A DNA stretch of 64,000 bases from Parasporobacterium sp. (GCA_017459985.1 JAFUBX010000006.1:62001-126000), one strand, 5' to 3'. Counted from the first letter of the stretch, positions 6,780-15,844 are shown. Notes: generated by a model from the letters alone, not told the origin. Translations and numbers: made by a program.

Positions 6780-7685
6780 TCAGGGCAACGGAACGGCAAG
6801 CTCGGAGATTGCGATCAGCACAGCTTCGCCGCTGATGGCAATCCTGCCACTGTCCAAAAGTTCGCAATGCAGAAACCCTCCGCGGGCGGATGCCTGATAG
6901 GCATCGATGGAAGTTTTTCCGAGCCGGGCCGCCCAGTATGCAGCGATCTGGCAATGGACGGATCCGCAGACCGGATCTTCCTCAATAGCCAGTTTCGGAG
7001 CGAAGCTTCGGGAAACGCAGTCCGTCTGATGCCCCGGAGCCGTTGCATTCTGGATCCGGCCGTCGATCTGCAGCAAAAGTGACGGGTCAGGATTCAGACT
7101 GCGGATCTGTTCTTCTGTTTCAAACACGCAGACCAGGTCCATTCCCAAAACTGCCTTGACAGGACGGATGCCAAATGCCTGTTCCATTGCATCCGTAACA
7201 GGAATCTCCTTTTGTTCGCACACCGGAAAATTCATTTCGTAGAGAGTGCCTTTGCGCCGGACTGTCAGAAGGCCGCTTCGTGTATGAAAACGGACCATTT
7301 CACTTACGGGCACAGAGTCACAACCGGACCAAGAGCCACAGCCGGACCCGCTGCCGGTCTCAGAACAATCGTCGGTCTCAGAACAATCGTCGGTTTCCGA
7401 ATAATTGCCAGTTTCAGAACTATTGCCATCCGCATAATAATTCAGGATCACAAATGCGGAAGCCAGAGTCGCATGCCCGCACAGTTCCACCTCTGTCCCC
7501 GGGGTAAACCAGCGCAGATGATATCCTTCGGGTTCTTTGACAATGAACGCGGTTTCTGAGAGATTGTTTTCCGCCGCGAGTTTTCGCATGGATTCTTCGG
7601 AGGGCCAGCGGTCCATGACGCAGACTGCGGCAGGATTGCCGGAAAAGGGCGTATTTGTAAAAGCGTCTACCAGGTATTGTTTCAT
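6780..7685 (-). CDS. PhzF-family isomerase-like protein
   Basis: The 301-residue protein matches the PhzF/YddE fold family (diaminopimelate-epimerase-like). It opens MKQYLVDAFTNTPFSGNPAA, has NNLSETAFI with the expected active-site Glu at about residue 44, then RWFTPGTEVELCGHATLA, and in the second half EEDPVCGSVHC. Physiological substrates of most members are unknown. Unusually, a Ser/Glu/Thr/Gly-rich insert of about 40 residues interrupts the end of the first half; it is encoded by four 18-bp tandem repeats. The frame remains open, so the protein may still fold around the loop. ATG is followed by a canonical N-terminus, so I trust this start. Confidence 0.88.
   Translation of the reverse strand: MKQYLVDAFTNTPFSGNPAAVCVMDRWPSEESMRKLAAENNLSETAFIVKEPEGYHLRWFTPGTEVELCGHATLASAFVILNYYADGNSSETGNYSETDDCSETDDCSETGSGSGCGSWSGCDSVPVSEMVRFHTRSGLLTVRRKGTLYEMNFPVCEQKEIPVTDAMEQAFGIRPVKAVLGMDLVCVFETEEQIRSLNPDPSLLLQIDGRIQNATAPGHQTDCVSRSFAPKLAIEEDPVCGSVHCQIAAYWAARLGKTSIDAYQASARGGFLHCELLDSGRIAISGEAVLIAISELAVPLP
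7356..7427 (+). repeat. Four 18-bp tandem repeats inside the phzF-like gene
   Basis: Two identical copies of GGTCTCAGAACAATCGTC (7356-7391) are followed by two diverged copies (7392-7427). The period is a multiple of three, so the reading frame survives and yields SET-containing repeats in the protein. Confidence 0.9.
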
Positions 7686-7811
7686 GATCGGCCTCGCTGT
7701 TTCTCAGACAGATGATTGTAAATCCGGGAACATTATATCGTTTTTATGGGATTCGCGAAAGTCCTGCAGGAAATTCTGAAGAAAATGCCGCAGAAAAAAT
7801 CTCAAAAATAC

Positions 7812-7841
7812 TTGACCGGAACCATCGGGAAATTCTATCAT
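7812..7841 (+). promoter_or_regulatory. Promoter for the M23 lipoprotein gene
   Basis: TTGACC at 7812-7817 and TATCAT at 7836-7841 with an 18-bp spacer, about 37 bases before the TTG start at 7878. Confidence 0.55.
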
Positions 7842-7877
7842 CTCAGTGTAATCGTTTTGAAGGGAGGGTGATGGCTT

Positions 7878-8591
7878 TTGAACACTGCAAAGAAAAAAAT
7901 CAGAAGAAGTCTGCTGGTTCTGGCCGTCATTCTCGTCTTAATCTGTACCGGCTGCGACGTTCCCTGGAGTTCCCGTACACCGGAACCGGAGAATCCGAAG
8001 ATCTCACTGGAACGAACCGATGAGGAAAAGCAGAATTCCGGAGAGGAGCCGATAACAGCGCCGGAGGAGACCATCGATGCCCCGCAGGAGGACGATCGAC
8101 AGGAAGACGCCTCGCAGGATATAACCCAGGCCCCGACAGAATACTGGAACCTCAAGGCAAAGGTGGCAAGAGGCGGAGAGCTGGGAACCGAGTATCCCGT
8201 TCTGTCCTATTATGGCTACCGGGATGATTTCAATGGACAGATCTCTTCCTATCACCGGGGAATTGATTTTGATATGCCGGTGGGAACGGAGCTGCTGGCG
8301 CCGGACAACTGTGAAGTCGTTTATACCGGATTTCAGCAGCAGCGGGGTTATTGGATCGTCATGTACTGGGGCGACGGGTATTATATCGTATATCAGCATC
8401 TGTCCCAGATCCTAGTGAAGCCCGGGATGTATCTGACTAAGGGGACTCCGGTGGCATTTTCCGGCGATACCGGTGCAAGCCTGATGCCCCATCTGCATCT
8501 GGAAGTTCTGCAAAGCTACGACGGAACCGAGAGCATTGTGGATTTCAATGCCAATGAGTACCGGATCGACCCCTATTACTTCGTATTCTGA
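7878..8591 (+). CDS. M23 (LytM-type) peptidase lipoprotein
   Basis: The 237-residue protein has a lipoprotein signal: a basic start, hydrophobic helix LLVLAVILVLI and lipobox ending in Cys26 (ICTGC). A Pro/Glu/Asp-rich linker (about 30-90) leads to an M23 domain. Zinc ligands are visible: His126 and Asp130 in HRGIDFD, and His207 in HLHLEV (His205 is the catalytic one). It probably cleaves or binds peptidoglycan cross-bridges at the outer membrane-facing side of the cell membrane. The start is TTG at 7878, with GGGAGG ten bases upstream; an ATG at 7871 is in another frame. The 3' end overlaps the convergent glycosyltransferase gene by 16 bp. Confidence 0.88.
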   Translation: MNTAKKKIRRSLLVLAVILVLICTGCDVPWSSRTPEPENPKISLERTDEEKQNSGEEPITAPEETIDAPQEDDRQEDASQDITQAPTEYWNLKAKVARGGELGTEYPVLSYYGYRDDFNGQISSYHRGIDFDMPVGTELLAPDNCEVVYTGFQQQRGYWIVMYWGDGYYIVYQHLSQILVKPGMYLTKGTPVAFSGDTGASLMPHLHLEVLQSYDGTESIVDFNANEYRIDPYYFVF

Positions 8592-9727
8592 CGGAGGAAA
8601 AGCGAGATCGTTTCCTCCATCATGGATTCCATCTGCTCCATACAGTGTTCCAGCCGGAACTGCTTTGCATATTCCAGATAGGCGATACGGGCTGCTGCCT
8701 TTTCCTGTGGATGTTCGATCCAGTAATCGATCCGGGCAGCCAGGCTGGCAGGATCATTGACGTTGAACAGATTGGTTTTCTCAAGAGCAAAATTCTTCGT
8801 CGCGCACCGCGGAGAATCAGCGATCACCGGGACCAGCCCGCAGGAGATCGCTTCCAGACAGGCAATAGCCTCCAGATCCACCTCCGCCGCATGTACATAA
8901 AGATCCGCGTAATTTGCAATCCCAGCCAGTTCTTCTCTTGAAAACAGAGCCATTACCGGCGGATTGGTCAGATCGTTCCCCTGCTTCTTCAGCTTGTCAT
9001 AGAATGGCCCCTGTCCGGCCAGAAACACCTGTATTTCTTTCTCGTGGGCGGAAAGCCGGACCGCTTCCAGCAGGATGTGCTGGGATTTTTCCTCCGCATA
9101 GCGTCCGGTATTCAGGATCAGAAACCGGTCCTGATATTCTTCCGGCCGGACCGCAGGCATACTGTGAAACAGCGGGCTGACTCCGTTGGAGATCACAACC
9201 CCGCGGGACGAGCCGGTTTTTCCTTCATAAATATCCCGGATGAACCGGGTCGGATAGTGGATACAGTCCACATGGCGGTAAAAGATATCGTGCATCACTT
9301 TATAGGTCATGTCGTTGGCAGCAGGCAGATTCATCAGATGCAGGTGGCTAGTGAAATTCTCCGCCTGACAGTGAAATCCGGCCGTTACCGGAAGATGCAG
9401 CTTCCGGGCCAGATACAGCGCCGCTGTCCCCAGCAGAAACGGCGTCATGATATGAACAATGTCCGCATGATCCATGGCCTGCTTCATGACCTTCAGGTTC
9501 GGAGCCGCTATATCTACGCCGACTTTGGCGACATAATTGCTGATCGGCGGGAGAAGCTTCAGCTCCGGAACCACATAATATCCCGGCGTGTTCTGCCGCG
9601 CCTTGTCCGCGCAGAGCACCCGGACTTCATGTCCCCGTGCTTTCATACAGCGGATCAGATTCGCTGCCGCAACCGTAGTCCCGTTATTTTCCTCGCCCAA
9701 TACATCGCATACAATGGTAATGATCAT
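8576..9727 (-). CDS. Glycosyltransferase, GT4 (GT-B) family
   Basis: The protein begins MIITIVCDVLGEENNGTTVA and shows GT-B architecture. The N-terminal half ends around VVISNGVSPLF. The C-terminal half carries ILNTGRYAEEKSQHILLEA, then LYVHAAEVDLEAIACLEAIS, the EAx7E-type donor-site region. The class includes lipid-anchor glucosyltransferases such as those making diglycosyldiacylglycerol or teichoic acid anchors, and the segment AGFHCQAENFT fits that group. Substrate is not known. A GTG-started extension to 9841 is possible, but it is charged, non-conserved-looking and overlaps a -10-like TATACT, so I prefer the ATG at 9727. Confidence 0.85.
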   Translation of the reverse strand: MIITIVCDVLGEENNGTTVAAANLIRCMKARGHEVRVLCADKARQNTPGYYVVPELKLLPPISNYVAKVGVDIAAPNLKVMKQAMDHADIVHIMTPFLLGTAALYLARKLHLPVTAGFHCQAENFTSHLHLMNLPAANDMTYKVMHDIFYRHVDCIHYPTRFIRDIYEGKTGSSRGVVISNGVSPLFHSMPAVRPEEYQDRFLILNTGRYAEEKSQHILLEAVRLSAHEKEIQVFLAGQGPFYDKLKKQGNDLTNPPVMALFSREELAGIANYADLYVHAAEVDLEAIACLEAISCGLVPVIADSPRCATKNFALEKTNLFNVNDPASLAARIDYWIEHPQEKAAARIAYLEYAKQFRLEHCMEQMESMMEETISLFLRQNTK

Positions 9728-11318
9728 ATTCTGTTTGTCCCTGTTCTCCGTATCTTTGCTTTCGGCTTTTATGCTGTTTTCTCTTCTGCTTTCCGGCGTT
9801 TCGGTTCCATGTCCCGCCTTGCCCGCCGGTTCCGCATCCACAGTATAGCATAAATGCCGCCGGATGGAATGGGGGAGTCTGTGCTCTGGGACAGTGGGGA
9901 CTGTGGCTGGTATGCCGGGTGATAGATTGGGCTCCGACGCCTGATATCAGTCCTTTGATGCAAGATGATATGTTTCTGACACATGATACCAGGCTTTCAA
10001 CACATTTTTTACGGTTACGTTTGAGCGCATTCAAACGTAATGCAGACGGACAGATCGCAAGGCAGAGGACCGCCATCGCCGTCCGGGAGCTATGCGGCAG
10101 CATATTCATGACCTTCATCTTGTCCGAGTGACGCAATTTTACCACTTGTGATAACTTTCATCTATTCGGATTCTCAAATTTTACGGTTGTGATACATTTG
10201 CAGACTCTTTCCCTGAGCTGCCATCACTCAAAAATACAGAATCTGTATAAACAACGGCTTTGACAGAGATCACAGCTGAAGATTCTGCGTCAGGAGATTT
10301 TGCCGGGTAGTCACAACCGAAAAATCTGCGAAATCAAAACCAAATGAATAGTCACAATCGAAATATCTGCGCTGAAAAGCCATTGGCAGTGATGATTCGA
10401 TGGCAGACTAACATCCAACATGCGGAAACATATTCATCGGGTTCAACGGAAAAAATCTTATATAATGAATAATCGAAACCGAAATACGGTCGTAGTTTTC
10501 CGTCCTGCCCCGCATGGGGCAGGTGGATTAATATTCCAACAGATTCAGTACGGATAACGAAACTGGGAGAAAAACTCAAATAATATCAGGAATCCCTGTG
10601 GATAAAAGGATCGTGGTTCCTATGCATTGGAGGGGGCCTTGTCTGCAGAGAAGCTTTTTCTGCAGATGGGAAAACATATAAATATCTTGTGTTAGGGAAG
10701 TGTTATTACTATAAATGAAGCACTTCAGGGAGATTCTAAAGAAGCTGTTCTGGATGGCAGACTATTAATAAAAAAGCTGTATGAGAAAAGCTGGAAAGAT
10801 GCTAACACTTCGCCACGTTTGTGGCACAGCAACCCTTGGTTGCTGTTGATCATTCCAAAGCATGGTCGAAGGTGGCTGTCAAGGCGCCGAAGGCAGAGAA
10901 ACGTGCCTTGACAGCTAAGCCGAGGACATGCTAGAAAATAAAAAAGCGATTCAGCAAAAAGATTTGACTTCAAGGAAATTTGCGCGGGTTTCCTATACAT
11001 CAATTACGAAAAAAGGTGTATACACATTAATTCAGGAAACATAATGGATTTCCTTTAGCCGTTATATACCATTTAGAGAAAAAATATAGGCTTAGGAAGG
11101 CAAAAATGATTTTGACTTCCTGGGCACCATAATGAACATTATTCCAGATCAAAGCAAGAGTAATATGAGCATAAGAATTCTTAAAGCCGAATTTGCAGAA
11201 TGCTATCGGACAGGAAAAATCCTGGCAGGATAAAGAGGCGGAATTGGTCGAGTCGAAAGACTCCTGTAATATATTATGTAACCACAAACCAATCACATTC
11301 CCCAGAACGGAGCAACCC
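9728..11318. other. Gene-poor, hairpin-rich region; probably degraded foreign DNA
   Basis: No convincing gene is seen. Short frames (for example 10725-11003 and 11027-11338 on the minus strand) lack RBSs and recognisable domains, though 11027-11338 contains a plausible protein-like stretch (KNSYAHITLALIWNNVHYGA) that could be a relic. The base composition shifts to AT-rich after about 10130. Perfect hairpins occur at 10015-10040 (TTACGTTTGA arms), 10504-10523 (CCTGCCCC arms), 10826-10846 and 10875-10915. Short repeats of TAGTCACAAYCGAAAWATCTG occur at about 10303 and 10353, with inverted traces near 10180. The upstream part (to about 9850) may be the leader of the glycosyltransferase transcript. 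Confidence 0.55.
10812..10932 (+). ncRNA. Candidate structured RNA or transposon-end relic
   Basis: Three hairpins follow each other: GCCAC/GTGGC (10812-10825), ACAGCAACC/GGTTGCTGT with a 3-nt loop (10826-10846), and a perfect 11-bp stem GCTGTCAAGGC (10875-10885) with GCCTTGACAGC (10905-10915). The last is enclosed by AGCAT..GTC (10859-10867) pairing with GACATGCT (10925-10932). No promoter or terminator is obvious. The nested design is more than chance would give, but the class is unknown. Confidence 0.3.
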
Positions 11319-11648
11319 ATGCCAATCACAATCAACATTTATTACACAGGAACCAATCAAAATGCCCGAAGGTTCGCGCAGGAAATGGAGTCCTCCGGGA
11401 CAGCGGCAGCGATCCGCGCGGAGGAAGGCAATCTCCGGTACGAGTATTTCTATCTGATGAATGATCCGGAGACAGTGCTGTTGATCGACAGCTGGGCGGA
11501 TCAGGCTGCCATCGACCGCCATCACGAATCTCCCATGATGGGAAAAATCGCACATCTGCGGGAGCAATATGACCTGCATATGCGGGTGGAGCGGTATCTG
11601 TCGGACGACAGTGGTTCTGTGGCCGACGAAGCATTTATCCGGACATAA
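11319..11648 (+). CDS. Antibiotic biosynthesis monooxygenase-like (ABM) dimeric alpha-beta barrel protein
   Basis: The 109-residue protein reads MPITINIYYTGTNQNARRFA, then a central strand RYEYFYLMNDPETVLLIDSW and DQAAIDRHHESPMM, which matches the small ferredoxin-like ABM/YgiN fold. Members act as quinol or heme-related monooxygenases or have unknown small-molecule roles. I start at ATG 11319, which has GGAG six bases upstream; an upstream in-frame ATG at 11193 falls in degraded-looking sequence. It sits alone between the gene-poor region and the ArsC-like gene. Confidence 0.78.
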   Translation: MPITINIYYTGTNQNARRFAQEMESSGTAAAIRAEEGNLRYEYFYLMNDPETVLLIDSWADQAAIDRHHESPMMGKIAHLREQYDLHMRVERYLSDDSGSVADEAFIRT

Positions 11649-11786
11649 GGATCGACAAGATCTGTCATGGCTGAGCAACCGATCCCTGCGGGATGATCGG
11701 ACTGAATCAGAAAAAGCCTATAAGTGCCGGGCTTCAAAGGGTCCCCAACATAGCGTAATTATGAATCAATATCAGGAGAATGTATC

Positions 11787-12128
11787 ATGAACATTCAGAT
11801 TTTCGGAACCAAAAAATGCAGTGACACGAGAAAGGCGGAACGGTTTTTCAAGGAGCGCGGCATTAAATATCAGTTCATCGACATGAAAGAAAAGGGCATG
11901 AGCAAAGGCGAATTTACTTCCGTTGCCCAGGCGAACGGCGGTTTGGAGAACATGCTGGATCCCAACTGCAAGGATCAGGACGCCCTGATGCTGATCAAAT
12001 ATATCGCAGCTGAGAATAAACTGGAAAAAATCCTTGAAAATCCCCAGGTGATAAAAACGCCGGTGGTCCGAAACGGAAAGCAGTCGACGCTTGGCTACCA
12101 GCCGGAAGTATGGAAAAAGTGGGATTGA
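11787..12128 (+). CDS. ArsC/Spx-family thioredoxin-fold protein (YffB-like)
   Basis: The 113-residue protein starts MNIQIFGTKKCSDTRKAERF. Cys11 lies in a CxxxR-type active site (KKCSDTR) like arsenate reductase-related proteins and Spx. The C-terminal region has the cis-Pro loop KTPVVRNGKQ. The second Cys of Spx's CxxC is absent, which suits an ArsC-like reductase or a YffB-type glutathione/thiol-linked role. AGGAG precedes the ATG. No arsenic-resistance partners are nearby, so detoxification is not supported by context. Confidence 0.85.
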   Translation: MNIQIFGTKKCSDTRKAERFFKERGIKYQFIDMKEKGMSKGEFTSVAQANGGLENMLDPNCKDQDALMLIKYIAAENKLEKILENPQVIKTPVVRNGKQSTLGYQPEVWKKWD

Positions 12129-12175
12129 ATGAGCATGGCGAAATTCCGCTGAAGACATTAAACAACACTTTTCAG

Positions 12176-12204
12176 TTGAATTTACCCCCTGATAATTGTA
12201 TCAT
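12176..12204 (+). promoter_or_regulatory. Promoter of the RNase P RNA gene
   Basis: TTGAAT (12176-12181), 17-bp spacer, TATCAT (12199-12204). The predicted transcription start falls at the first base of the RNA's closing stem. Confidence 0.75.
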
Positions 12205-12210
12205 ATAAAC

Positions 12211-12617
12211 TTGAGCAGGCTGAATGGTCGCGCTGTATATGCAATTGCGTATAGGTGAGGAAAGTCCGGGCTTCAAAGGGCAGGATGCCAGATAACGTCT
12301 GGCGGGAGCGATCCCAGGACCAGTGCAACAGAAAGGATACCGCCCGGGAACAAGCGCCCTCTGTGTATTTATCGCTGATTAAATGCACGGAGATGCAAAC
12401 TCCTTATGGGTAAGGGTGAAATGGCAGTGTAAGAGACTACCGGTCTGGCGGTAACGTCAGATGCAATGTAAACTCCATCCGAAGCAAGACCAAGCAGATG
12501 GCGATTTAAAGGCGGCCCGTCCAGCCATCGGGTAGGTTGCGAAGAGCCGGCTGGTGACAGCCGGACAAGATAGATGACCATTTTCAATGACAGAACCCGG
12601 CTTACAGGCCTGCTCAT
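12211..12617 (+). ncRNA. rnpB: RNase P RNA
   Basis: The catalytic RNA that matures tRNA 5' ends. The P1 stem GAGCAGGC (12213-12220) pairs with GCCTGCTC (12608-12615) and is followed by T-rich sequence acting as terminator. Conserved core motifs are present: GAGGAAAGTCCGGGCT (P4/CR-I region) near the 5' end, ACAGAAAGGATACCGCC, GGTAAGGGTGAAATGG, and CAGAACCCGGCTTACAG near the 3' end. The length of about 405 nt is normal. The gene has its own promoter. Confidence 0.96.
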
Positions 12618-12854
12618 TTTTTACATTTGGCTGAATGAAACAGCCATCAATCACCAGCAGCTGTGAAGAATAACAGATGCTGTGGAAAATGCCTGGGGTG
12701 TTAATTAAGTAAAGAGCAATACGTTTCTCACCGAAGCGGCATTTCCGAGGTGTTTTGTGAGAAAAGGTAATGAGTTTCTCACGAAAACGGATTTACGGAA
12801 AAGTAACAGCATAAAAAAGCCGATTACGAATCGGGCAATTCAGGAGAACAGAGA
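12618..12854. other. Intergenic region with inverted GTTTCTCAC repeats
   Basis: No gene is seen. TTTCTCAC at about 12723 pairs with GTGAGAAA at about 12757, and a further GTTTCTCACGAAAACGG follows, giving a direct/inverted repeat set. A short stem (GCCGATTACGAATCGGGC) lies just before the RBS of the next gene. The role is unknown. Confidence 0.45.
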
Positions 12855-13094
12855 ATGGACAATGAACATACAGCATCTCTTTATGAGCAGTTTCTGGACA
12901 GCCGGCTGATCAGAGAGAAACGGGAGATCCTTCAGAAGATTTACCGAGAAGGGGAACTGACTGACAAAATGATCACCGACTTCGCCGTGACCCTGGACAT
13001 CGTCGTAGGGGAAGGCGATCTGGAAAGCCGCTATTATGATTTTCTGGGATGCCTGGATTCCCTGGCTCGGTTCGAGACCACAGGTCTTCGGTGA
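12855..13094 (+). CDS. Small conserved-looking protein of unknown function
   Basis: The 79-residue acidic protein begins MDNEHTASLYEQFLDSRLIR and is predicted to be helical throughout, with no membrane segment. A good AGGAG lies eight bases before the ATG. It is the first gene upstream of threonine synthase, 97 bp away, and could share its transcript. The intervening DNA holds two 12-bp tandem AATCACCACC repeats. I cannot assign a family. Confidence 0.65.
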   Translation: MDNEHTASLYEQFLDSRLIREKREILQKIYREGELTDKMITDFAVTLDIVVGEGDLESRYYDFLGCLDSLARFETTGLR

Positions 13095-13191
13095 CAACAG
13101 GAGCCGAGCCCCGGGAATCCTCACAAGAATCACCACCGAAATCACCACCAAAATCATTACACGAAATCCCATCAGAAAGGACAGAACATAA

Positions 13192-14679
13192 ATGGAAATC
13201 AGATATAAAAGTACGAGAGGCGACGGAACCCTGATCAGTGCCAGCCAGGCTGTGCTGCAGGGACTTGCACCGGATGGCGGACTGTATGTGCCGGATTCGA
13301 TTCCGGCCCTGGAGACACCGCTGGAAGCGCTGGCAGAAATGGAATATAAGCAGATCGCATTTCTGGTTATGAGCAAATTCCTCTCGGATTATACCGAAGA
13401 AGAACTGCGGGAGTGCGTGGAGAAGGCCTACGACAGCAAATTCGACACCGGACTGATCGCGCCGGTGGTGAAAAAAGGGCAGGCCCATTATATGGAACTG
13501 TTCCATGGCGCCACCATTGCCTTCAAGGACATGGCTCTGTCGATTTTACCGCATTTGCTGACGACCGCAGCCCGGAAAAATCAGATCACCGATGAGATCG
13601 TGATCCTGACCGCCACCTCCGGAGATACCGGCAAGGCAGCCCTGGCCGGATTTGCCGATGTGCCGGGCACCCGGATCATCGTCTTCTATCCCAAGGGCGG
13701 AGTCAGCCGGATCCAGGAACTGCAGATGATTACCCAGAAGGGCGACAACACCTTCGTAGCCGGTGTGCACGGCAATTTTGATGACGCCCAGACCGGCGTG
13801 AAGAAGATGTTCGGAGATCAGGCCCTTAAGGATGAGCTGGCCGGGAAGGGATTTCGTTTCTCCTCCGCCAACTCCATCAACATCGGACGGCTGGTACCCC
13901 AGGTCGCCTACTACGTCTGGGCCTATTCCAGACTGGTGAAGGAAGGCACGATCAAAGCCGGGGAGAAAATCAACTTCGTGGTTCCCACGGGCAACTTCGG
14001 CAATATCCTGGCGGGCTATTACGCCAAACTCATGGGCATTCCGGTGAACAAACTGGTGTGCGCCTCCAATGACAACAAGGTCCTGTATGATTTCTTCAAA
14101 ACCGGCATCTACAACCGCAACCGGGAGTTTATCCTGACCAGCTCCCCCTCCATGGATATCCTGATCTCCAGCAACCTGGAGCGGCTGATCTACAAAGTCT
14201 GCGGGCATTCCGCCGAGCAGAACCGGCAGTACATGGCGGATCTGAACCAGAAGGGCGTGTATACCCTGAATATCAATCAGATCGCGGGACTTACGGATTT
14301 CGTGCCGGGCTATGCGGATGAAGCTGCCTGCGCCGAAGAGATCCGGACCGTCTATGAAGAGTGCGGATATATCATTGATCCCCATACATCTGTGGCCTCC
14401 GCGGTATACCGCAATTACCGGAAGGAGACCGGGGACGAAACCCCGGCCGTGATCGTTTCCACCGCCAGCCCCTATAAATTCTCCCGCTCCGTCATGACCG
14501 CCATCGACAGCAAATATTCCGAAATGGAAGATTTTGCTCTGATCAGCGAACTGAACAAGGTGTCCGGCGTTCCGGTACCGGCGGCGATCCGGGAGATCAT
14601 GGACGCTGCCATCCGCCACGATCACGTCTGCGAGATCGACGGAATGGTGCAGGAAGTCCGGGGATTCCTCGGAGTCTGA
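13192..14679 (+). CDS. thrC: Threonine synthase
   Basis: This PLP enzyme converts O-phosphohomoserine to threonine. The 495-residue length is normal for the clostridial/E. coli-type enzyme. The N-terminal domain starts with the typical YKSTRGDGTLISASQAVLQG. The PLP-binding lysine is Lys112 in ATIAFKDMALS. Later motifs include ATSGDTGKAAL, FYPKGGVSRIQELQM and the phosphate-binding PTGNFGNILAGYYAK. No threonine-attenuator-like leader is obvious upstream. It precedes an export-like membrane gene and a nucleotidase at short spacing. Confidence 0.97.
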   Translation: MEIRYKSTRGDGTLISASQAVLQGLAPDGGLYVPDSIPALETPLEALAEMEYKQIAFLVMSKFLSDYTEEELRECVEKAYDSKFDTGLIAPVVKKGQAHYMELFHGATIAFKDMALSILPHLLTTAARKNQITDEIVILTATSGDTGKAALAGFADVPGTRIIVFYPKGGVSRIQELQMITQKGDNTFVAGVHGNFDDAQTGVKKMFGDQALKDELAGKGFRFSSANSINIGRLVPQVAYYVWAYSRLVKEGTIKAGEKINFVVPTGNFGNILAGYYAKLMGIPVNKLVCASNDNKVLYDFFKTGIYNRNREFILTSSPSMDILISSNLERLIYKVCGHSAEQNRQYMADLNQKGVYTLNINQIAGLTDFVPGYADEAACAEEIRTVYEECGYIIDPHTSVASAVYRNYRKETGDETPAVIVSTASPYKFSRSVMTAIDSKYSEMEDFALISELNKVSGVPVPAAIREIMDAAIRHDHVCEIDGMVQEVRGFLGV

Positions 14680-14709
14680 GCAGGAAGGCAGTCAGGAAGG
14701 TAGTTTGGA

Positions 14710-15213
14710 ATGGATGGAATTATCAATTGGATCGCACAGACATTTGCCGGATGGAATCATGAGCTGCTGGTCTTTATCATCTCTTTGTTTCCCATCCTGG
14801 AACTGAGGGGCGGACTGATCGCCGCGGCGCTGCTGCAGGTGCCCTATCTCAAGGCCCTGATCATCTGCATGATCGGAAATATCATTCCGATCCCCTTCAT
14901 TCTGCTGCTGATCGAGAAGATCTTCAAATGGCTGAAGCGATTTAAAACCGCCGGCCGGTTCGTGAATTTCCTGGAGACCAAGACCCTGAAGAAACGGGAC
15001 AAGATCGATAAATGGGGATTTCTGGGACTGGTGCTGTTCGTTGGGATTCCGCTTCCGGGAACCGGCGGATGGACCGGCGCACTGCTGGCTTCTTTGCTGC
15101 GGATCCCGGTGAAACGATCCGCTCCCGCCATCGGCATCGGCATCTGCCTGGCCGCAGCGATCATGAGCTTCGTCACCTACGGCATTCCCTGGCTGGTAAG
15201 TACATTTGGTTGA
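14710..15213 (+). CDS. Small multidrug-export-type membrane protein (COG2426-like)
   Basis: The 167-residue protein has four to five hydrophobic segments and the characteristic ISLFPILELRGGLIAA motif near the N-terminus, followed by KWGFLGLVLFVGIPLPGTGG. This family is annotated as putative small multidrug export proteins, but direct functional proof is thin. It lies 30 bp after thrC and 4 bp before the nucleotidase gene, so it is probably cotranscribed with both. Confidence 0.85.
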   Translation: MDGIINWIAQTFAGWNHELLVFIISLFPILELRGGLIAAALLQVPYLKALIICMIGNIIPIPFILLLIEKIFKWLKRFKTAGRFVNFLETKTLKKRDKIDKWGFLGLVLFVGIPLPGTGGWTGALLASLLRIPVKRSAPAIGIGICLAAAIMSFVTYGIPWLVSTFG

Positions 15214-15217
15214 AGAT

Positions 15218-15808
15218 ATGAAAAGTAATTTCTTTGCAATGCTTTCCCGGATGAAATATGTAAACCGCTGGGGACTCATGCGCAACACTCTGCCGGAGTC
15301 TCTTTCGGATCATACCATGGACGTGGTGATCATTTCCCATGCCCTGACCGTGATCGGCAATCTGTATTTCGGAAAGCATCTGGATGAGAACCGGGCAGCG
15401 CTGCTGGCGGCCTTTCATGACGCGCCGGAGATCCTGACCGGCGATATGCCCACCCCGGTCAAATATTACGACGACCAGGTGAAGGAAGCCTATGCGAAGG
15501 TCGAAGAGGCAGCAGTCAGGAAAATGCTGAACTCCCTGCCGGAGGAGCTGCGGCAGCATTATCAGGGACTTCTGCTGGCGGATTCCGAGGAGGATCAGGA
15601 GCTCCACCGGTATGTGAAGGCGGCGGACAAGATCTCCGCCCTGATCAAATGCATCGAAGAAGAGCAGATGGGGAACCGGGATTTCGCCACGGCGAAGGAA
15701 GCCACATGGAAGATCATTCAGAAGCTGGACATGCCGGAGGTGCAGTTCTTCATGGAAAACTGCATGCCGGGATATTCGATGACACTGGACGAACAGACCC
15801 TGAGGTGA
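15218..15808 (+). CDS. 5'-deoxynucleotidase, YfbR-like HD-domain protein
   Basis: The sequence MKSNFFAMLSRMKYVNRWGL followed by MRNTLPESLSDHTMDVVIIS closely follows the YfbR pattern. Metal-binding HD motifs are seen in SDH and AAFHDAPEILTGDMPTPVKY. YfbR-type enzymes dephosphorylate deoxyribonucleoside 5'-monophosphates. The length of 196 residues is typical. I start at the ATG (15218), because a TTG four codons upstream adds nothing matching the family. No strong RBS is present, which suggests coupling to the preceding gene. Confidence 0.9.
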   Translation: MKSNFFAMLSRMKYVNRWGLMRNTLPESLSDHTMDVVIISHALTVIGNLYFGKHLDENRAALLAAFHDAPEILTGDMPTPVKYYDDQVKEAYAKVEEAAVRKMLNSLPEELRQHYQGLLLADSEEDQELHRYVKAADKISALIKCIEEEQMGNRDFATAKEATWKIIQKLDMPEVQFFMENCMPGYSMTLDEQTLR

Positions 15809-15844
15809 ACGCGGTCTGCCGGACAGACGGACAAGCACAGAAGT

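Noticed and set aside
6513..7082. Frames of up to 189 codons over repeat copy A
   Set aside because: They consist of translated repeat units and antisense phzF sequence, with no RBS and no domain.
9919..10131. Small gene in the empty region (70 codons, plus strand)
   Set aside because: It spans a perfect hairpin, lacks an RBS and has no recognisable features.
11027..11338. Minus-strand membrane protein gene
   Set aside because: Part of the frame looks protein-like, but the start lies within the ABM gene leader, no RBS is present and no family is recognised; kept only as a possible relic.
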